NCBI RefSeq assembly: GCF_001544795.2
Contig: NZ_FCOI02000002.1
Span: forward strand, 434,001 to 498,000
Direction: 5' to 3'
Length of the DNA: 64,000 nt
Source of the DNA: Caballeronia temeraria
GTDB lineage: Bacteria > Pseudomonadota > Gammaproteobacteria > Burkholderiales > Burkholderiaceae
Of the stretch, positions 30,759-40,039 are shown piece after piece. Numbering within the stretch: the stretch's first letter is position 1; every line of letters begins with the position of its first letter. The notes beneath the pieces were generated by a model. That model did no database searches. It saw nothing but the letters and a program-made list of their open reading frames with translations, and was not told where the DNA came from. The position numbers and the translations under genes are program-made.

Positions 30759-31604
30759 ATGCCGCTCGCCTCGATCGTTGCCGCGCGCAATTTCGACCGC
30801 ACCGCACATCAACCGTTTCTTATCGGCGATGAACGCGTCGGCTGGATTCGCCGCTCCGACGTCGACGCGCTGCGCCGCTGGCCCGACGTCTTCGCAATCG
30901 ATGCGGCATCGGTCCGCCTGCACGCCTCGCTCGCCGATGTGAACGCGCGCAGCGCCGCGCTCGGCGCGGTCATCGGCGCGCTTTTCGCCGAAGGCAGAAT
31001 CCCCGGCTGGCGCGACGAAACCTACGCGATCCGCAACGATTTCGACGGGCCGCCGCTCGCGTTCATCGAGCGTGCGGCGTCGCGCTTCTTCGGCACGATG
31101 ACCTACGCGGTGCATCTGAACGGCATCGTAAAATATCGAGATAGGGTGCCGCAGTTGTGGATCGCGCGCCGCAGCGACACGAAAGCGACCGATCCCGGCA
31201 TGCTCGACAACGTCGTGGCGGGCGGTATCGGCTGGGGACTCGAACTCATGCCGACACTCGTGAAGGAATGCTGGGAAGAGGCGGGCATGAGCGCCGAACT
31301 CGCGCGGACCGCCGAACGCGGCCGCACTTTTCACGTGCTGCAATCCTTGCCCGAGGGCACGCAGGCCGAGCAGATCTTCGTCTACGACGTCTCGCTGCCG
31401 CCCGATTTCGCGCCGCGCAATCAGGACGGCGAAGTCGGCGAGCATCGCCTCGCGCGCATCGAGGACGTCGCGCGCTGGATCGAAGAGGGCAAGCTCACCG
31501 TCGACGCGAGTCTCGCGACGCTCGATTGCATGCTGCGCCATCAGTGGATCGACGAGGACGCGTGCGAAGGCCTCCATGCGCTGTTCGAGCCGCCGCAAAC
31601 TTAA
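30759..31604 (+). CDS. DUF4743 / Nudix hydrolase
   Basis: A 281-residue protein of the DUF4743-Nudix type related to plant Nudix20/24 and yeast YJR142W. The N-terminal 110 residues form the DUF4743 part, followed by a Nudix domain with GGIGWGLELMPTLVKECWEE as the Nudix box. The box is non-canonical: the first Glu position is Leu and the Arg is Lys, while the metal-binding EExG core (WEEAG) is intact, as recalled for this family. Substrates are uncertain; the eukaryotic relatives act on damaged thiamine diphosphates. It starts three bases after the LysE gene. Confidence 0.88.
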   Translation: MPLASIVAARNFDRTAHQPFLIGDERVGWIRRSDVDALRRWPDVFAIDAASVRLHASLADVNARSAALGAVIGALFAEGRIPGWRDETYAIRNDFDGPPLAFIERAASRFFGTMTYAVHLNGIVKYRDRVPQLWIARRSDTKATDPGMLDNVVAGGIGWGLELMPTLVKECWEEAGMSAELARTAERGRTFHVLQSLPEGTQAEQIFVYDVSLPPDFAPRNQDGEVGEHRLARIEDVARWIEEGKLTVDASLATLDCMLRHQWIDEDACEGLHALFEPPQT

Positions 31605-31627
31605 AAAGAACCGAACGAGGAAAGGTC

Positions 31628-32497
31628 ATGTCGACCGAACATAGTTTCTATCTGAAGTTGTCGTGCCCGGACCGTCCGGGAATCGTGCATGCCGTGTCGG
31701 GCTTCCTGTTCAACCTCGGCGCCAATATCCTCGACTCCGCGCAGTTCGGCGACAGCCGCACCGGCGAGTTCTTCATGCGCGTGCATTTCCAGCAGGTCGG
31801 CGGCGACCCCGGCCTCGACGCGCTGCGCAAGACCTTCAGCGACCTCGCCGATGAATTCGGCATGCGCTGGGAGCTGCACGATGCATCGGTGAAGCCGCGC
31901 GTGGTCATCATGGTGTCGAAGATCGGCCATTGCCTGAACGATCTGCTGTTCCGCTATCGCACCGGCCAGTTGCAGATCGAGATTGCAGCGATCATCTCGA
32001 ATCACAAGGATTTCTATCAGCTCGCCGCGAGCTACGACGTCCCGTTCCATCATCTGCCGCTGCTCAAGTCGACGCCCGAGGCGAAGGCCGCGCAGGAAGC
32101 GCGCGTGATGGAAATCGTCGATCAGCACGACACCGATCTCGTCGTCCTCGCGCGCTACATGCAGATTCTGTCGCCGGAACTGTGCGCGAAGCTGTCCGGC
32201 CGCGCGATCAATATCCATCACTCGTTCCTGCCGAGCTTCAAGGGCGCGAAGCCGTACTATCAGGCGTTCGACCGCGGCGTGAAGCTGATCGGCGCGACCG
32301 CGCACTACGTGACGTCCGATCTCGACGAAGGCCCGATCATCGAGCAGGAAGTGGAGCGCGTGGATCACAACATGACGCCGGATCAACTAACGGCGATCGG
32401 CCGCGATGTGGAATGCGTGACGCTCGCGCGCGCGGTGAAGTGGCACGCGGAGCATCGCATCCTGCTGAACGGACACAAGACGGTCGTGTTCCGCTAA
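31628..32497 (+). CDS. purU: Formyltetrahydrofolate deformylase
   Basis: A 289-residue enzyme that hydrolyses 10-formyl-THF to THF and formate, balancing one-carbon pools and supplying formate for purine synthesis. Residues 1-85 form an ACT regulatory domain (KLSCPDRPGIVHAVSGFLF); the formyltransferase-fold domain follows with NIHHSFLPSFKGAKPY (catalytic Asn and His) and TSDLDEGPIIEQ (catalytic Asp). The ATG has a ribosome site (GAGGAAAGG). An open frame upstream overlaps the Nudix gene and is not used. A bidirectional terminator follows. Confidence 0.95.
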   Translation: MSTEHSFYLKLSCPDRPGIVHAVSGFLFNLGANILDSAQFGDSRTGEFFMRVHFQQVGGDPGLDALRKTFSDLADEFGMRWELHDASVKPRVVIMVSKIGHCLNDLLFRYRTGQLQIEIAAIISNHKDFYQLAASYDVPFHHLPLLKSTPEAKAAQEARVMEIVDQHDTDLVVLARYMQILSPELCAKLSGRAINIHHSFLPSFKGAKPYYQAFDRGVKLIGATAHYVTSDLDEGPIIEQEVERVDHNMTPDQLTAIGRDVECVTLARAVKWHAEHRILLNGHKTVVFR

Positions 32498-32512
32498 AAC
32501 GCGCTTCGGAAT

Positions 32513-32546
32513 AAAAAAAGCCCGCCGGTTCAGGCGGGCTTTTTTG
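32513..32546 (+). terminator. Bidirectional terminator between purU and the AI-2E gene
   Basis: AGCCCGCC and GGCGGGCT form an 8-pair stem with a 6-base loop, flanked by seven As on the left and six Ts on the right. It therefore can end transcripts of purU on the plus strand and of the convergent AI-2E gene on the minus strand. Confidence 0.9.
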
Positions 32547-32549
32547 TGC

Positions 32550-33641
32550 TCAGACGAGCCGCAAATAAATCAGCTCGCGCTTGATATAGCCGTAGAAAAT
32601 CGGCGCGGCGATCACGCCTGGAATGCCGAACGCGGCTTCCATCGCGAGCATCGCAAGAAGCAGTTCCCACGCGCGCGCCTCGATCTGTCCGCCGATGATG
32701 CGCGCATTCAGGAAATATTCGAGCTTGTGGATCAGGATCAAAAACGCGAGTGACGCGACGGCCGTGCCGAACGACACCGACAGCGAAATCCCGACGATGA
32801 TCGTGTTCGAGATGAGATTGCCGATCACCGGCATCAGCCCGACGATGAACGTGACGAGCACGAGCGTCTTGGAGAGCGGCAGCCGCTCGTGAAAAAGCGG
32901 CAGCGCGACGAGCAGATAGAGCGCGGTGAACACGGCGTTGATCGCCGAAATCTTGATCTGCGCGAACACGATGCGGCGGAAGGCATCGGAGAAACGCGAC
33001 ACGCGCGCGACGAGCGCCGTCGACAGCGGCAAGCGATGATGCGCCGCACGCGGCGCGCTCACCGCGATAATCGCGCCGACGATCATGCCGATCACGATAT
33101 GCCCGAAGCCGCGCGCCATTTCCTTGCCGCCTTGCTGAAGCATCTCGGCGTGCTTGTGCATCAGTTCGGTGGCTTTGTCCTTCATTTGCCCGGCGTCCAC
33201 CGGCAGATAATTCGCGATCCAGTCCGGCACGGACAGGCGCGCGCTGGACGTGATGCTCATCAGCTGATCGAGCAATTTTTGCAGGCTCGGGAAATCGCGC
33301 TCGAAATGTTCGATGGTGGCGATCGTCGCGCCCGTCAGCCCGCCGACGATGATCGCCGAAATCAGCCCGACCGCGATGAGCCGCGCGCCCCGGCTGACCA
33401 CGTGCCGCTCGATGAGCGGCGCGATCATGTGCGTGAGCTGAAACACCAGCATGCCGGCGAGCAGCCCGCCGAGCAGTTGCAGCCTGAGCGTGAGATACAG
33501 CGCGAGCAGCGCGAGCATGTAGCTGCCGATTTCCACCGCCGACAGCTTCGGCAAGCTCATGTCGCTCGTCAGCCTGACGTGGCGCGTGGGCAGATCCCGC
33601 ACACGCGCTTCTTCGTTGGCCGCTTCGTTGCGCTTCGCCAT
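32550..33641 (-). CDS. AI-2E family transporter (PerM-like membrane protein)
   Basis: A 363-residue inner-membrane protein with a polar N-terminus, two hairpin hydrophobic pairs, a soluble helical region at residues about 130-190, and a C-terminal bundle containing VTFIVGLMPVIGNLISNTII and FGIPGVIAAPIFYGYIKRE. This is the layout of the PF01594 family, which includes AI-2 exporter TqsA and Na+/H+ antiporter-like proteins. Substrate is unknown. It converges on purU across a shared terminator and lies about 110 bases from the end of uvrA on the same strand. Confidence 0.88.
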   Translation of the reverse strand: MAKRNEAANEEARVRDLPTRHVRLTSDMSLPKLSAVEIGSYMLALLALYLTLRLQLLGGLLAGMLVFQLTHMIAPLIERHVVSRGARLIAVGLISAIIVGGLTGATIATIEHFERDFPSLQKLLDQLMSITSSARLSVPDWIANYLPVDAGQMKDKATELMHKHAEMLQQGGKEMARGFGHIVIGMIVGAIIAVSAPRAAHHRLPLSTALVARVSRFSDAFRRIVFAQIKISAINAVFTALYLLVALPLFHERLPLSKTLVLVTFIVGLMPVIGNLISNTIIVGISLSVSFGTAVASLAFLILIHKLEYFLNARIIGGQIEARAWELLLAMLAMEAAFGIPGVIAAPIFYGYIKRELIYLRLV

Positions 33642-33752
33642 GACTGCGTTCCTTTTCCCTGCTGCATACGACGATTATTCGTGCCGCGGCGCGCGCGGCG
33701 TATTCCGGCGGTCCGGCCGGCAGCGCCCCGGCGGCCAGACCGGCGCCGTGAA

Positions 33753-36626
33753 TCAGGCCGCCGATTTAGCCCGTTGCAACAAGGGTGCCAGATATCTGCC
33801 GGTAAAACTCGCCTTCGACTTCGCCACCTGCTCCGGCGTCCCCTGGGCGATGATCTGCCCGCCGCCCGCGCCGCCTTCCGGACCGAGATCGATCACCCAG
33901 TCCGCGGTTTTGATCACGTCGAGATTATGCTCGATGATTACGACAGTATTACCCTGATCTCGCAATCTATGGATCACTTCCAGCAAAAGTGCGATGTCGT
34001 GGAAGTGCAAACCGGTCGTCGGTTCGTCGAGGATATAGAGCGTCCGGCCGGTATCGCGCTTGCTCAGTTCCAGCGAGAGCTTGACCCGCTGGGCTTCTCC
34101 GCCCGATAGCGTCGTCGCGGACTGGCCGAGCCGGATGTAGCCCAGACCGACATCGAGCAGCGTTTTCAGCTTGCGCGCGACCACCGGCACCGGCTTGAAG
34201 AACTCGTGCGCGGCTTCGACCGTCAGGTCCAGCACTTCGCTGATGTTCTTGCCCTTGTACTGGACTTCGAGCGTCTCGCGGTTGTAGCGCTTGCCGTGGC
34301 ACACGTCGCAGGGCACGTAGACATCGGGCAGAAAGTGCATTTCCACCTTCAGCACGCCGTCGCCCTGACAGGCCTCGCAGCGTCCGCCCTTCACGTTGAA
34401 CGAGAAACGGCCGGGATCGTAGCCGCGCTCTTTCGCTGCCGGCACGCCCGCGAACAGCTCGCGGATCGGCGTGAAAAGGCCGGTGTAGGTGGCCGGATTC
34501 GAGCGCGGCGTGCGGCCGATCGGCGACTGATCGACGGCGATCACCTTGTCGAAGTGCTCCAGTCCTTCGATGGACTCGTACGGCGCGGGCTCCGTCGCCG
34601 AGCCGTACAGATGCTGCGCGACCGCGTGCTGCAGCGTGTCGTTGATGAGCGTCGACTTGCCCGAGCCCGACACGCCCGTCACGCAGGTCAGAAGCCCGAC
34701 GGGCAAATCCAGCGTCACGCGCTTCAGATTGTTGCCGTGCGCCTCGACGATGCGCAGCATGCGCTCGTCCGGCGCGGTACGCTCGGCGGGATAGCTGATC
34801 GTGCGCTTGCCGGACAGATACTGTCCGGTGATCGAATTGGCGTCTTTCAGCACCTGAGCCGGCGTGCCTTGCGCGACGATCACGCCGCCGTGCTCGCCCG
34901 CGCCCGGCCCCATGTCGACGACGTAATCGGCCATGCGGATCATGTCCTCGTCATGCTCGACGACGATCACCGAATTGCCGATATCGCGCAAATGCTTGAG
35001 CGTGTTGATGAGCCGGTCGTTGTCGCGCTGATGCAGGCCGATGGACGGCTCGTCGAGCACGTACATCACGCCGGTCAGCCCCGAACCGATCTGCGACGCG
35101 AGCCGGATGCGCTGCGCCTCGCCGCCGGAAAGCGTCTCCGCGCTGCGTTCCAGCGACAGATAATCCAGCCCGACGTTATTCAGGAACGACAGCCGCGCGA
35201 CGATTTCCTTGACCACCTTGTCGGCGATTTCGCCTTTCGCGCCTTCGAGACGCAGCGTCTGGAAATAGCCGAGCGCGTCGCGCAGCGGCCATCCGCTGAT
35301 TTCGTAGATGCCGCGCGCCTGATCTTCCGCGCCGACTTTCACGAAGCGCGCCTCGCGCCGCAGACGCGTGCCCTCGCACGCCGGACACGGCTGATTGTTC
35401 TGATATTTCGCGAGTTCCTCGCGCACGGCGGCGGAATCCGTCTCGCGATAGCGCCGCTCCAGATTCGGGATGATGCCTTCGAACGCATGCTCGCGGACCG
35501 ACGCGCGCCCGCGCTCGTTGATATACGAGAACGGAATCGCCTGCTTGCCCGAGCCGTACAGAAGAATCTTGCGCACTTTCTCGGGCAAGTCCTCGAACGG
35601 CGCGTCGATTTCGAACTCGTAGAACGCCGCGAGACTCTGCAGCATCTGGAAATAGAACTGGTTGCGCCGGTCCCAGCCCTTCACCGCGCCCGCCGCGAGC
35701 GACAGCGACGGATGCGCGACCACGCGCTTCGGATCGAAGAACGTGATCTGGCCGAGGCCGTCGCACTCGGGGCACGCGCCCATCGGATTGTTGAACGAGA
35801 AAAGACGCGGCTCCAGTTCCGGCAGCGAATACGAGCAGATCGGGCACGCGAACTTCGAGCTGAAGAGCTTTTCCTTTTCGGTGTCCATTTCGAGCGCGAT
35901 CGCGCGGCCATCGGCGAGACGCAGCGCGGTTTCGAACGATTCCGCCAGGCGCTGCTTCATATCCGGCCGCACTTTGAGGCGGTCGATCACGACGTCGATC
36001 GTGTGTTTGTCGTTCTTCTTGAGCTTGGGCAGCGAATCGACTTCGTAGATTTTCGCGACGCCTTCGTTCGCCGTGCCGCCGCCCGAGCGGATGCGAAAAC
36101 GGATGAAACCCTGCGCCTGCATTTCCTCGAATAGCTCGACGTGCTCGCCCTTGCGATCCGCGACGACCGGCGCGAGGATCATCAGCTTGGTCTCTTCGGG
36201 CAGCGCGAGCGCGGCGTCGACCATTTGCGAGACGCTTTGCGCCTCAAGCGGAATCAGGTGATCCGGGCAATACGGCGTGCCGACGCGCGCGTACAGCAGA
36301 CGCAGGTAATCGTGAATTTCGGTGACGGTGCCGACCGTCGAGCGCGGATTATGCGACGTCGCCTTCTGCTCGATGGAAATGGCCGGCGACAAACCCTCGA
36401 TCAGATCGACGTCGGGTTTTTCCATCAACTGCAAAAATTGCCGTGCGTACGCGGAAAGGCTTTCCACGTAACGGCGCTGACCTTCCGCATACAGCGTGTC
36501 GAATGCGAGCGACGACTTGCCGGACCCGGACAGCCCCGTGATCACGATCAACTTATGGCGCGGCAAGTCGAGATTGACGGTCTTCAGATTGTGGGTGCGA
36601 GCCCCACGAATGCGAATTTCTTCCAC
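33753..36626 (-). CDS. uvrA: Excinuclease ABC subunit A
   Basis: A 957-residue double ABC ATPase that finds DNA damage with UvrB in nucleotide excision repair. First P-loop [14 protein letters not shown] near residue 30, second [13 protein letters not shown] near residue 640. Zinc-finger cysteines occur in [10 protein letters not shown]...CPECDG and in CEACQGDG...[10 protein letters not shown]. Two LSGGEAQR signatures are present. Length is standard. It is divergent from an MFS gene across about 340 bases; ssb lies beyond it, the common uvrA/ssb pairing. Confidence 0.97.
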   Translation of the reverse strand: MEEIRIRGARTHNLKTVNLDLPRHKLIVITGLSGSGKSSLAFDTLYAEGQRRYVESLSAYARQFLQLMEKPDVDLIEGLSPAISIEQKATSHNPRSTVGTVTEIHDYLRLLYARVGTPYCPDHLIPLEAQSVSQMVDAALALPEETKLMILAPVVADRKGEHVELFEEMQAQGFIRFRIRSGGGTANEGVAKIYEVDSLPKLKKNDKHTIDVVIDRLKVRPDMKQRLAESFETALRLADGRAIALEMDTEKEKLFSSKFACPICSYSLPELEPRLFSFNNPMGACPECDGLGQITFFDPKRVVAHPSLSLAAGAVKGWDRRNQFYFQMLQSLAAFYEFEIDAPFEDLPEKVRKILLYGSGKQAIPFSYINERGRASVREHAFEGIIPNLERRYRETDSAAVREELAKYQNNQPCPACEGTRLRREARFVKVGAEDQARGIYEISGWPLRDALGYFQTLRLEGAKGEIADKVVKEIVARLSFLNNVGLDYLSLERSAETLSGGEAQRIRLASQIGSGLTGVMYVLDEPSIGLHQRDNDRLINTLKHLRDIGNSVIVVEHDEDMIRMADYVVDMGPGAGEHGGVIVAQGTPAQVLKDANSITGQYLSGKRTISYPAERTAPDERMLRIVEAHGNNLKRVTLDLPVGLLTCVTGVSGSGKSTLINDTLQHAVAQHLYGSATEPAPYESIEGLEHFDKVIAVDQSPIGRTPRSNPATYTGLFTPIRELFAGVPAAKERGYDPGRFSFNVKGGRCEACQGDGVLKVEMHFLPDVYVPCDVCHGKRYNRETLEVQYKGKNISEVLDLTVEAAHEFFKPVPVVARKLKTLLDVGLGYIRLGQSATTLSGGEAQRVKLSLELSKRDTGRTLYILDEPTTGLHFHDIALLLEVIHRLRDQGNTVVIIEHNLDVIKTADWVIDLGPEGGAGGGQIIAQGTPEQVAKSKASFTGRYLAPLLQRAKSAA

Positions 36627-36967
36627 GAGTTCGTTCCGGCGTTTTTCGGATGCTTTCGGAGGTTTTCAGCGGCGCTTTCATCTGTCCGGACGGGCCACAG
36701 GGGCATAGCCGGGCGGAAAGAGAGGGGGCCAAACCTGCTACTATAACGACTTTTAAAGGGCGCAGCGCCCGAGCCCACGGGCCGGATGCGCGTCGACGGG
36801 CCGGCGCGGGGGCTTGCCGGCCATGTGCGGGGAGCGCGCTGACGCGGCGAGCGGCGCCCCCGAGCCGTGCGATCCATATAGTGCCGTTTCGAGCAAGTAC
36901 AAGGCGGCCGCGCCTGGCTGCGCCGCAGGCCAGGCCAGACGCGTCCCTCATCCTTTTCCCGTTTCTG
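36627..36967 (+). other. 341-base divergent spacer between uvrA and the MFS gene
   Basis: No gene is supported. It should hold promoters for both directions; a plus-strand -10-like TATAAC occurs in the part near 36740, without a good -35. The rest is very GC-rich. An open frame in phase with the MFS gene continues upstream through here, but its codons do not match the family. Confidence 0.45.
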
Positions 36968-38170
36968 ATGTCCAATCCGTCTGCCACGTCCACACGTCTC
37001 TCAGCGCCGGAGCTGCGCGCGACCGTGTCGCTCGCTGCCATCTTCGCGCTGCGCATGCTCGGCCTCTTCATGATCATGCCGGTGTTTTCGATCTACGCGA
37101 AAACCATCCCTGGCGGCGACAACGTGCTGCTCGTCGGCATCGCGCTCGGCGCGTACGGCGTCACGCAGTCGATGCTGTACATCTTCTACGGCTGGATTTC
37201 CGACAAACTCGGCCGCAAGCCGGTCATCGCGTTCGGATTGCTCGTTTTCGCGATCGGCAGCTTCGTCGCGGCCGTCGGCCACTCGATGACGTGGATCATC
37301 GTTGGGCGGGTCATTCAGGGCATGGGCGCGGTGTCGTCGGCGGTGATCGCGTTCATCGCGGACCTGACGCACGAGGAAAACCGCACCAAGGCGATGGCGA
37401 TGGTCGGCGGCAGCATCGGCGTGTCGTTCGCCGTGGCGATCGTCGGCGCGCCGATCGTGTTCCACTGGGTCGGCATGAGCGGGCTGTTCACGGTGATCGG
37501 CGTGCTGTCGATCCTCGCGGTGGGCGTGGTGTTCTGGATCGTGCCCGATCCGCCGGCGCATCCGGTTCACGTCAAGGCGCCGTTCGCGGAAGTGCTCCAC
37601 AACGTCGAACTGCTGCGTCTGAACTTCGGCGTGCTCGTGCTGCACGCGACGCAGACCGCGCTTTTCCTCGTCGTGCCGCGCATTCTGGAGGCGGGCGGGC
37701 TGCCGGTCGCGTCGCACTGGAAGATTTACCTGCCGGTGATGGCGCTCGCGTTCGTCCTGATGGTGCCGGCCATCATCGCCGCCGAGAAACGTGGAAAAAT
37801 GAAGAGCGTCATGCTGAGTGCGATCGGGCTTATCCTGATCGGCCAGTTGTTATTGGGCGCCGCTCCCCATACGCTGTGGTCCGTGGCAGCCATTCTGTTC
37901 GTGTACTTTCTCGGCTTCAACGTGCTGGAGGCGTCGCAGCCGTCTCTGGTGTCGAAGCTCGCGCCGGGCACGAGAAAGGGCGCGGCGGCGGGCGTGTACA
38001 ACACGACGCAGTCTATCGGCCTCGCGCTCGGCGGAGTGATCGGCGGCTGGCTGCTGAAGCTCGACGGAGCGAGCGCGGTGTTCTTCGCGTGTTCGGCGCT
38101 GGTGTTCGCGTGGCTCATCGTGGCCGCGTGGATGAAACCGCCGCCGCGCAAAGCCGAGCGCGCGGCCTGA
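36968..38170 (+). CDS. MFS transporter (YajR/YcaD-like drug:proton antiporter family)
   Basis: A 400-residue inner-membrane protein with 12 predicted helices. The first loop motif A is GWISDKLGRKPVIAFG, and residues GRVIQGMGAVSSAVIAFIAD match motif B/C of drug:H+ antiporters of the 12-helix type. The start MSNPSATSTRLSAPELRATV is chosen as the family N-terminus; earlier in-frame codons lie in the promoter region. In Burkholderia this transporter gene sits between uvrA and ssb. Its substrate is unknown. Confidence 0.9.
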   Translation: MSNPSATSTRLSAPELRATVSLAAIFALRMLGLFMIMPVFSIYAKTIPGGDNVLLVGIALGAYGVTQSMLYIFYGWISDKLGRKPVIAFGLLVFAIGSFVAAVGHSMTWIIVGRVIQGMGAVSSAVIAFIADLTHEENRTKAMAMVGGSIGVSFAVAIVGAPIVFHWVGMSGLFTVIGVLSILAVGVVFWIVPDPPAHPVHVKAPFAEVLHNVELLRLNFGVLVLHATQTALFLVVPRILEAGGLPVASHWKIYLPVMALAFVLMVPAIIAAEKRGKMKSVMLSAIGLILIGQLLLGAAPHTLWSVAAILFVYFLGFNVLEASQPSLVSKLAPGTRKGAAAGVYNTTQSIGLALGGVIGGWLLKLDGASAVFFACSALVFAWLIVAAWMKPPPRKAERAA

Positions 38171-38288
38171 GAGAAATTTGAATCATCGAATCGAGCCGGC
38201 ATGGTGCGGCCGAATCCACGTCTGAAGACGAGATCGGTCCAATCGCATCATTCGGCTGACAGTTAGCAAGGAATCTACCGGAGAAATC

Positions 38289-38819
38289 ATGGCATCAGTC
38301 AACAAGGTCATTCTCGTGGGCAATCTGGGCGCCGACCCGGAAACCCGCTACCTCCCGAGCGGCGACGCCGTGGCCAACATTCGCCTAGCGACGACCGACC
38401 GCTACAAGGACAAGTCTTCCGGCGAGTTCAAGGAACTCACGGAATGGCATCGTGTGGCGTTCTTCGGCCGGCTCGCGGAGATCGTGAACGAGTATCTGAA
38501 GAAGGGCTCGTCGGTTTATATCGAAGGCCGTATCCGCACGCGTAAATGGACCGATCAAGCGGGACAGGAGCGCTACTCGACCGAAATCGTCGCGGATCAG
38601 ATGCAGATGCTCGGCGGTCGCGGCGGCGCGGGCGGCGGCGATGACGGCGGCTACAGAAGCAGCGCACCGATGGAGCGCTCCGGCGGCGGTGGCGGCGGCG
38701 GCGGTCGCGCACCCGCGGGCGGACGTCCGAGCGGCGGCGGCGCGGCAGGCGGTTCCGGCCGTCCGAGCGCACCGGCGGGCGGCGGCTTCGACGACATGGA
38801 CGACGATATTCCGTTCTGA
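38289..38819 (+). CDS. ssb: Single-stranded DNA-binding protein
   Basis: A 176-residue SSB. Residues 1-110 are the OB fold ([20 protein letters not shown], then [13 protein letters not shown] and [15 protein letters not shown]). Residues about 115-165 are a Gly/Ser/Pro linker, and the C-terminal tip is DDMDDDIPF, which binds partner proteins. It coats single-stranded DNA in replication, repair and recombination. A ribosome site (GGAG) precedes the ATG and a strong terminator follows. Confidence 0.97.
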   Translation: MASVNKVILVGNLGADPETRYLPSGDAVANIRLATTDRYKDKSSGEFKELTEWHRVAFFGRLAEIVNEYLKKGSSVYIEGRIRTRKWTDQAGQERYSTEIVADQMQMLGGRGGAGGGDDGGYRSSAPMERSGGGGGGGGRAPAGGRPSGGGAAGGSGRPSAPAGGGFDDMDDDIPF

Positions 38820-38849
38820 CGAACGGCCGATCACTCGCGCATCGAATAG

Positions 38850-38889
38850 ATGGGCCTCAGACTGTCATAGTCCGAGGCCCATTTTTTTC
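38850..38889 (+). terminator. Terminator downstream of ssb
   Basis: ATGGGCCTC and GAGGCCCAT form a perfect 9-pair outer stem with further pairing inside the loop, followed by seven Ts. It lies 30 bases after the ssb stop and marks the boundary of the core block before the signalling island. Confidence 0.9.
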
Positions 38890-39267
38890 GCGCCGGCAAG
38901 GCGCTTTCCGAATTCTGGCGTGCGCTCGCCCAAATCTTCGCCGGGACATATTAATCTCTCAGGATCGCAGGGATGGCCGGGTGCGTATCGAAGCGGAGAC
39001 AAACTCCGCCGCGGGCGAATCGGAATTTTCCTATGGCATGCGAATTATCCACAAACTATTTTTAAGGCGATTATTCAAGAGAATAAACGTAATTTTTATC
39101 TGCTTGTTGTCATTGAGTTAAGGCATTTTGAGTGGATTTTGTTTATGCGGTTTTTGTAAACGAAATTCGACGAAGACGTGGTAACCGTGCTGACTCGGAC
39201 TAATCTGTCGCGCGTTGTCGCTCCCACAAGAAAATTCACTAAGACCAACAATAATCGGGGGTCCCTC
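38890..39267 (+). other. AT-rich leader ahead of the RcsB-like regulator cluster
   Basis: About 380 bases without a supported gene. Composition drops sharply toward A/T from about 39030, unlike the flanking genes. It contains a GCGGAG/CTCCGC hairpin at 38993-39009 and the perfect inverted repeat TTATTC-AAGA-GAATAA at 39071-39086. The first regulator might begin at an in-frame GTG at 39178 inside this stretch, but that extension does not resemble the family. Confidence 0.5.
39071..39086 (+). promoter_or_regulatory. Inverted repeat upstream of the first response regulator
   Basis: TTATTC and GAATAA form a perfect 6-base inverted repeat around AAGA, about 180 bases before the likely start of the first regulator, in AT-rich DNA. 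It has the size of a dimeric regulator's site; autoregulation by the RcsB-like proteins is one possibility. No protein is known to bind it. Confidence 0.35.
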
Positions 39268-39915
39268 TTGAAGCTTCGAATAGTCTTGGCAGATGATCAT
39301 CCTTTCGTTCTCCTAGGGATGAAAGCGCTTTTCGCCGCCCACGATGGAATGGAAGTCGTCGGTGAAGCGAATAGCGCCAGCACTTTGTTGCCGGAACTCG
39401 CTGGCAAGTCTTGCGATGTGCTGGTCACGGATTTCGCCATGCCCGAGGCGGGCGTGGATGCGAACGACGGGCTGCGCCTCATCCGGCAGGTGCGACAGGA
39501 TTTCCCGAGCATCAAGATTGTCGTGCTTACCAGCGTGAGCAACGTGGCGATTTTGCGCTCCATCCTGAACGCCGGCGCGATGAGTCTCGTCAACAAGGCC
39601 GAGCCGATCGAACTGGTGGCGACAGCCGTGCGGCATGCGAGTATCGGACGCCGGTTCGTGAGCGCGTCGTTCGTCGCCGCGCTTGCGGAGGCGGGTACGG
39701 AAACGGAGTTTTCGTCAGAGGAGCCGCGCCTTTCGATGCGAGAGATAGAAGTCGTTCGCCTGTTCGCCAAAGGCCACTCGATTACGGAAATCGCGAGAGA
39801 GCTCGATCGCGATGTGAGAACCATCAGCCGGCAGAAAAGAGATGCAATGAATAAGTTAGGGGTGAGAAATGACCCCGGTCTCTTTGCATTCGTTCGTGCG
39901 CGCGGCTTAGGATGA
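39268..39915 (+). CDS. RcsB-like response regulator 1 (receiver + LuxR-type HTH)
   Basis: About 215 residues from the TTG at 39268, which has GGGGG at good spacing; GTG at 39178 would add 30 unlike residues. The receiver has the acidic pair in VLADDHP, phospho-acceptor Asp in LVTDFAMP, Thr in VVLTS and Lys in VNKAEP. The HTH is LSMREIEVVRLFAKGHSITE then VRTISRQKRDAMNKLG, closely parallel to the end of E. coli RcsB (KTISSQKKSAMMKLG). It is the first of three consecutive RcsB-like genes on the same strand upstream of a hybrid kinase, which is the likely phosphate source. Target genes are unknown. Confidence 0.85.
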   Translation: MKLRIVLADDHPFVLLGMKALFAAHDGMEVVGEANSASTLLPELAGKSCDVLVTDFAMPEAGVDANDGLRLIRQVRQDFPSIKIVVLTSVSNVAILRSILNAGAMSLVNKAEPIELVATAVRHASIGRRFVSASFVAALAEAGTETEFSSEEPRLSMREIEVVRLFAKGHSITEIARELDRDVRTISRQKRDAMNKLGVRNDPGLFAFVRARGLG

Positions 39916-39919
39916 TTAT

Positions 39920-39933
39920 TTAGTTTCAACTAA
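39920..39933 (+). promoter_or_regulatory. Inverted repeat between regulators 1 and 2
   Basis: TTAGTT and AACTAA pair perfectly around TC, starting five bases after the stop of regulator 1, within an AT-rich gap. It may be an operator for regulator 2; there is no T-run, so it is not a terminator. Confidence 0.3.
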
Positions 39934-40039
39934 TTGATTTAGGATGCATCTTATGTATCTGGATGTTTCTATGCCCGATGCTTATGTTTCATGTTTGGAG
40001 ACGATTTTAGGTCGTCGGGAAGAGAAGGGGTTTGAGTCG

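Noticed and set aside
36682-36700. CTGT...ACAG near uvrA as a LexA/SOS box
   Set aside because: The spacer between the half-sites is 11 bases instead of the required 8, and the interior is GC-rich.
38953-39030. AATCTCTCAGG followed by a GCGGAG...CTCCGC hairpin, resembling pieces of a glycine riboswitch
   Set aside because: The conserved core (CCGAAGGAGCAA-type segment before the CTCTCAGG) and the P1 closing stem are not found, the order of elements is wrong, and the downstream gene is a response regulator rather than a glycine gene.
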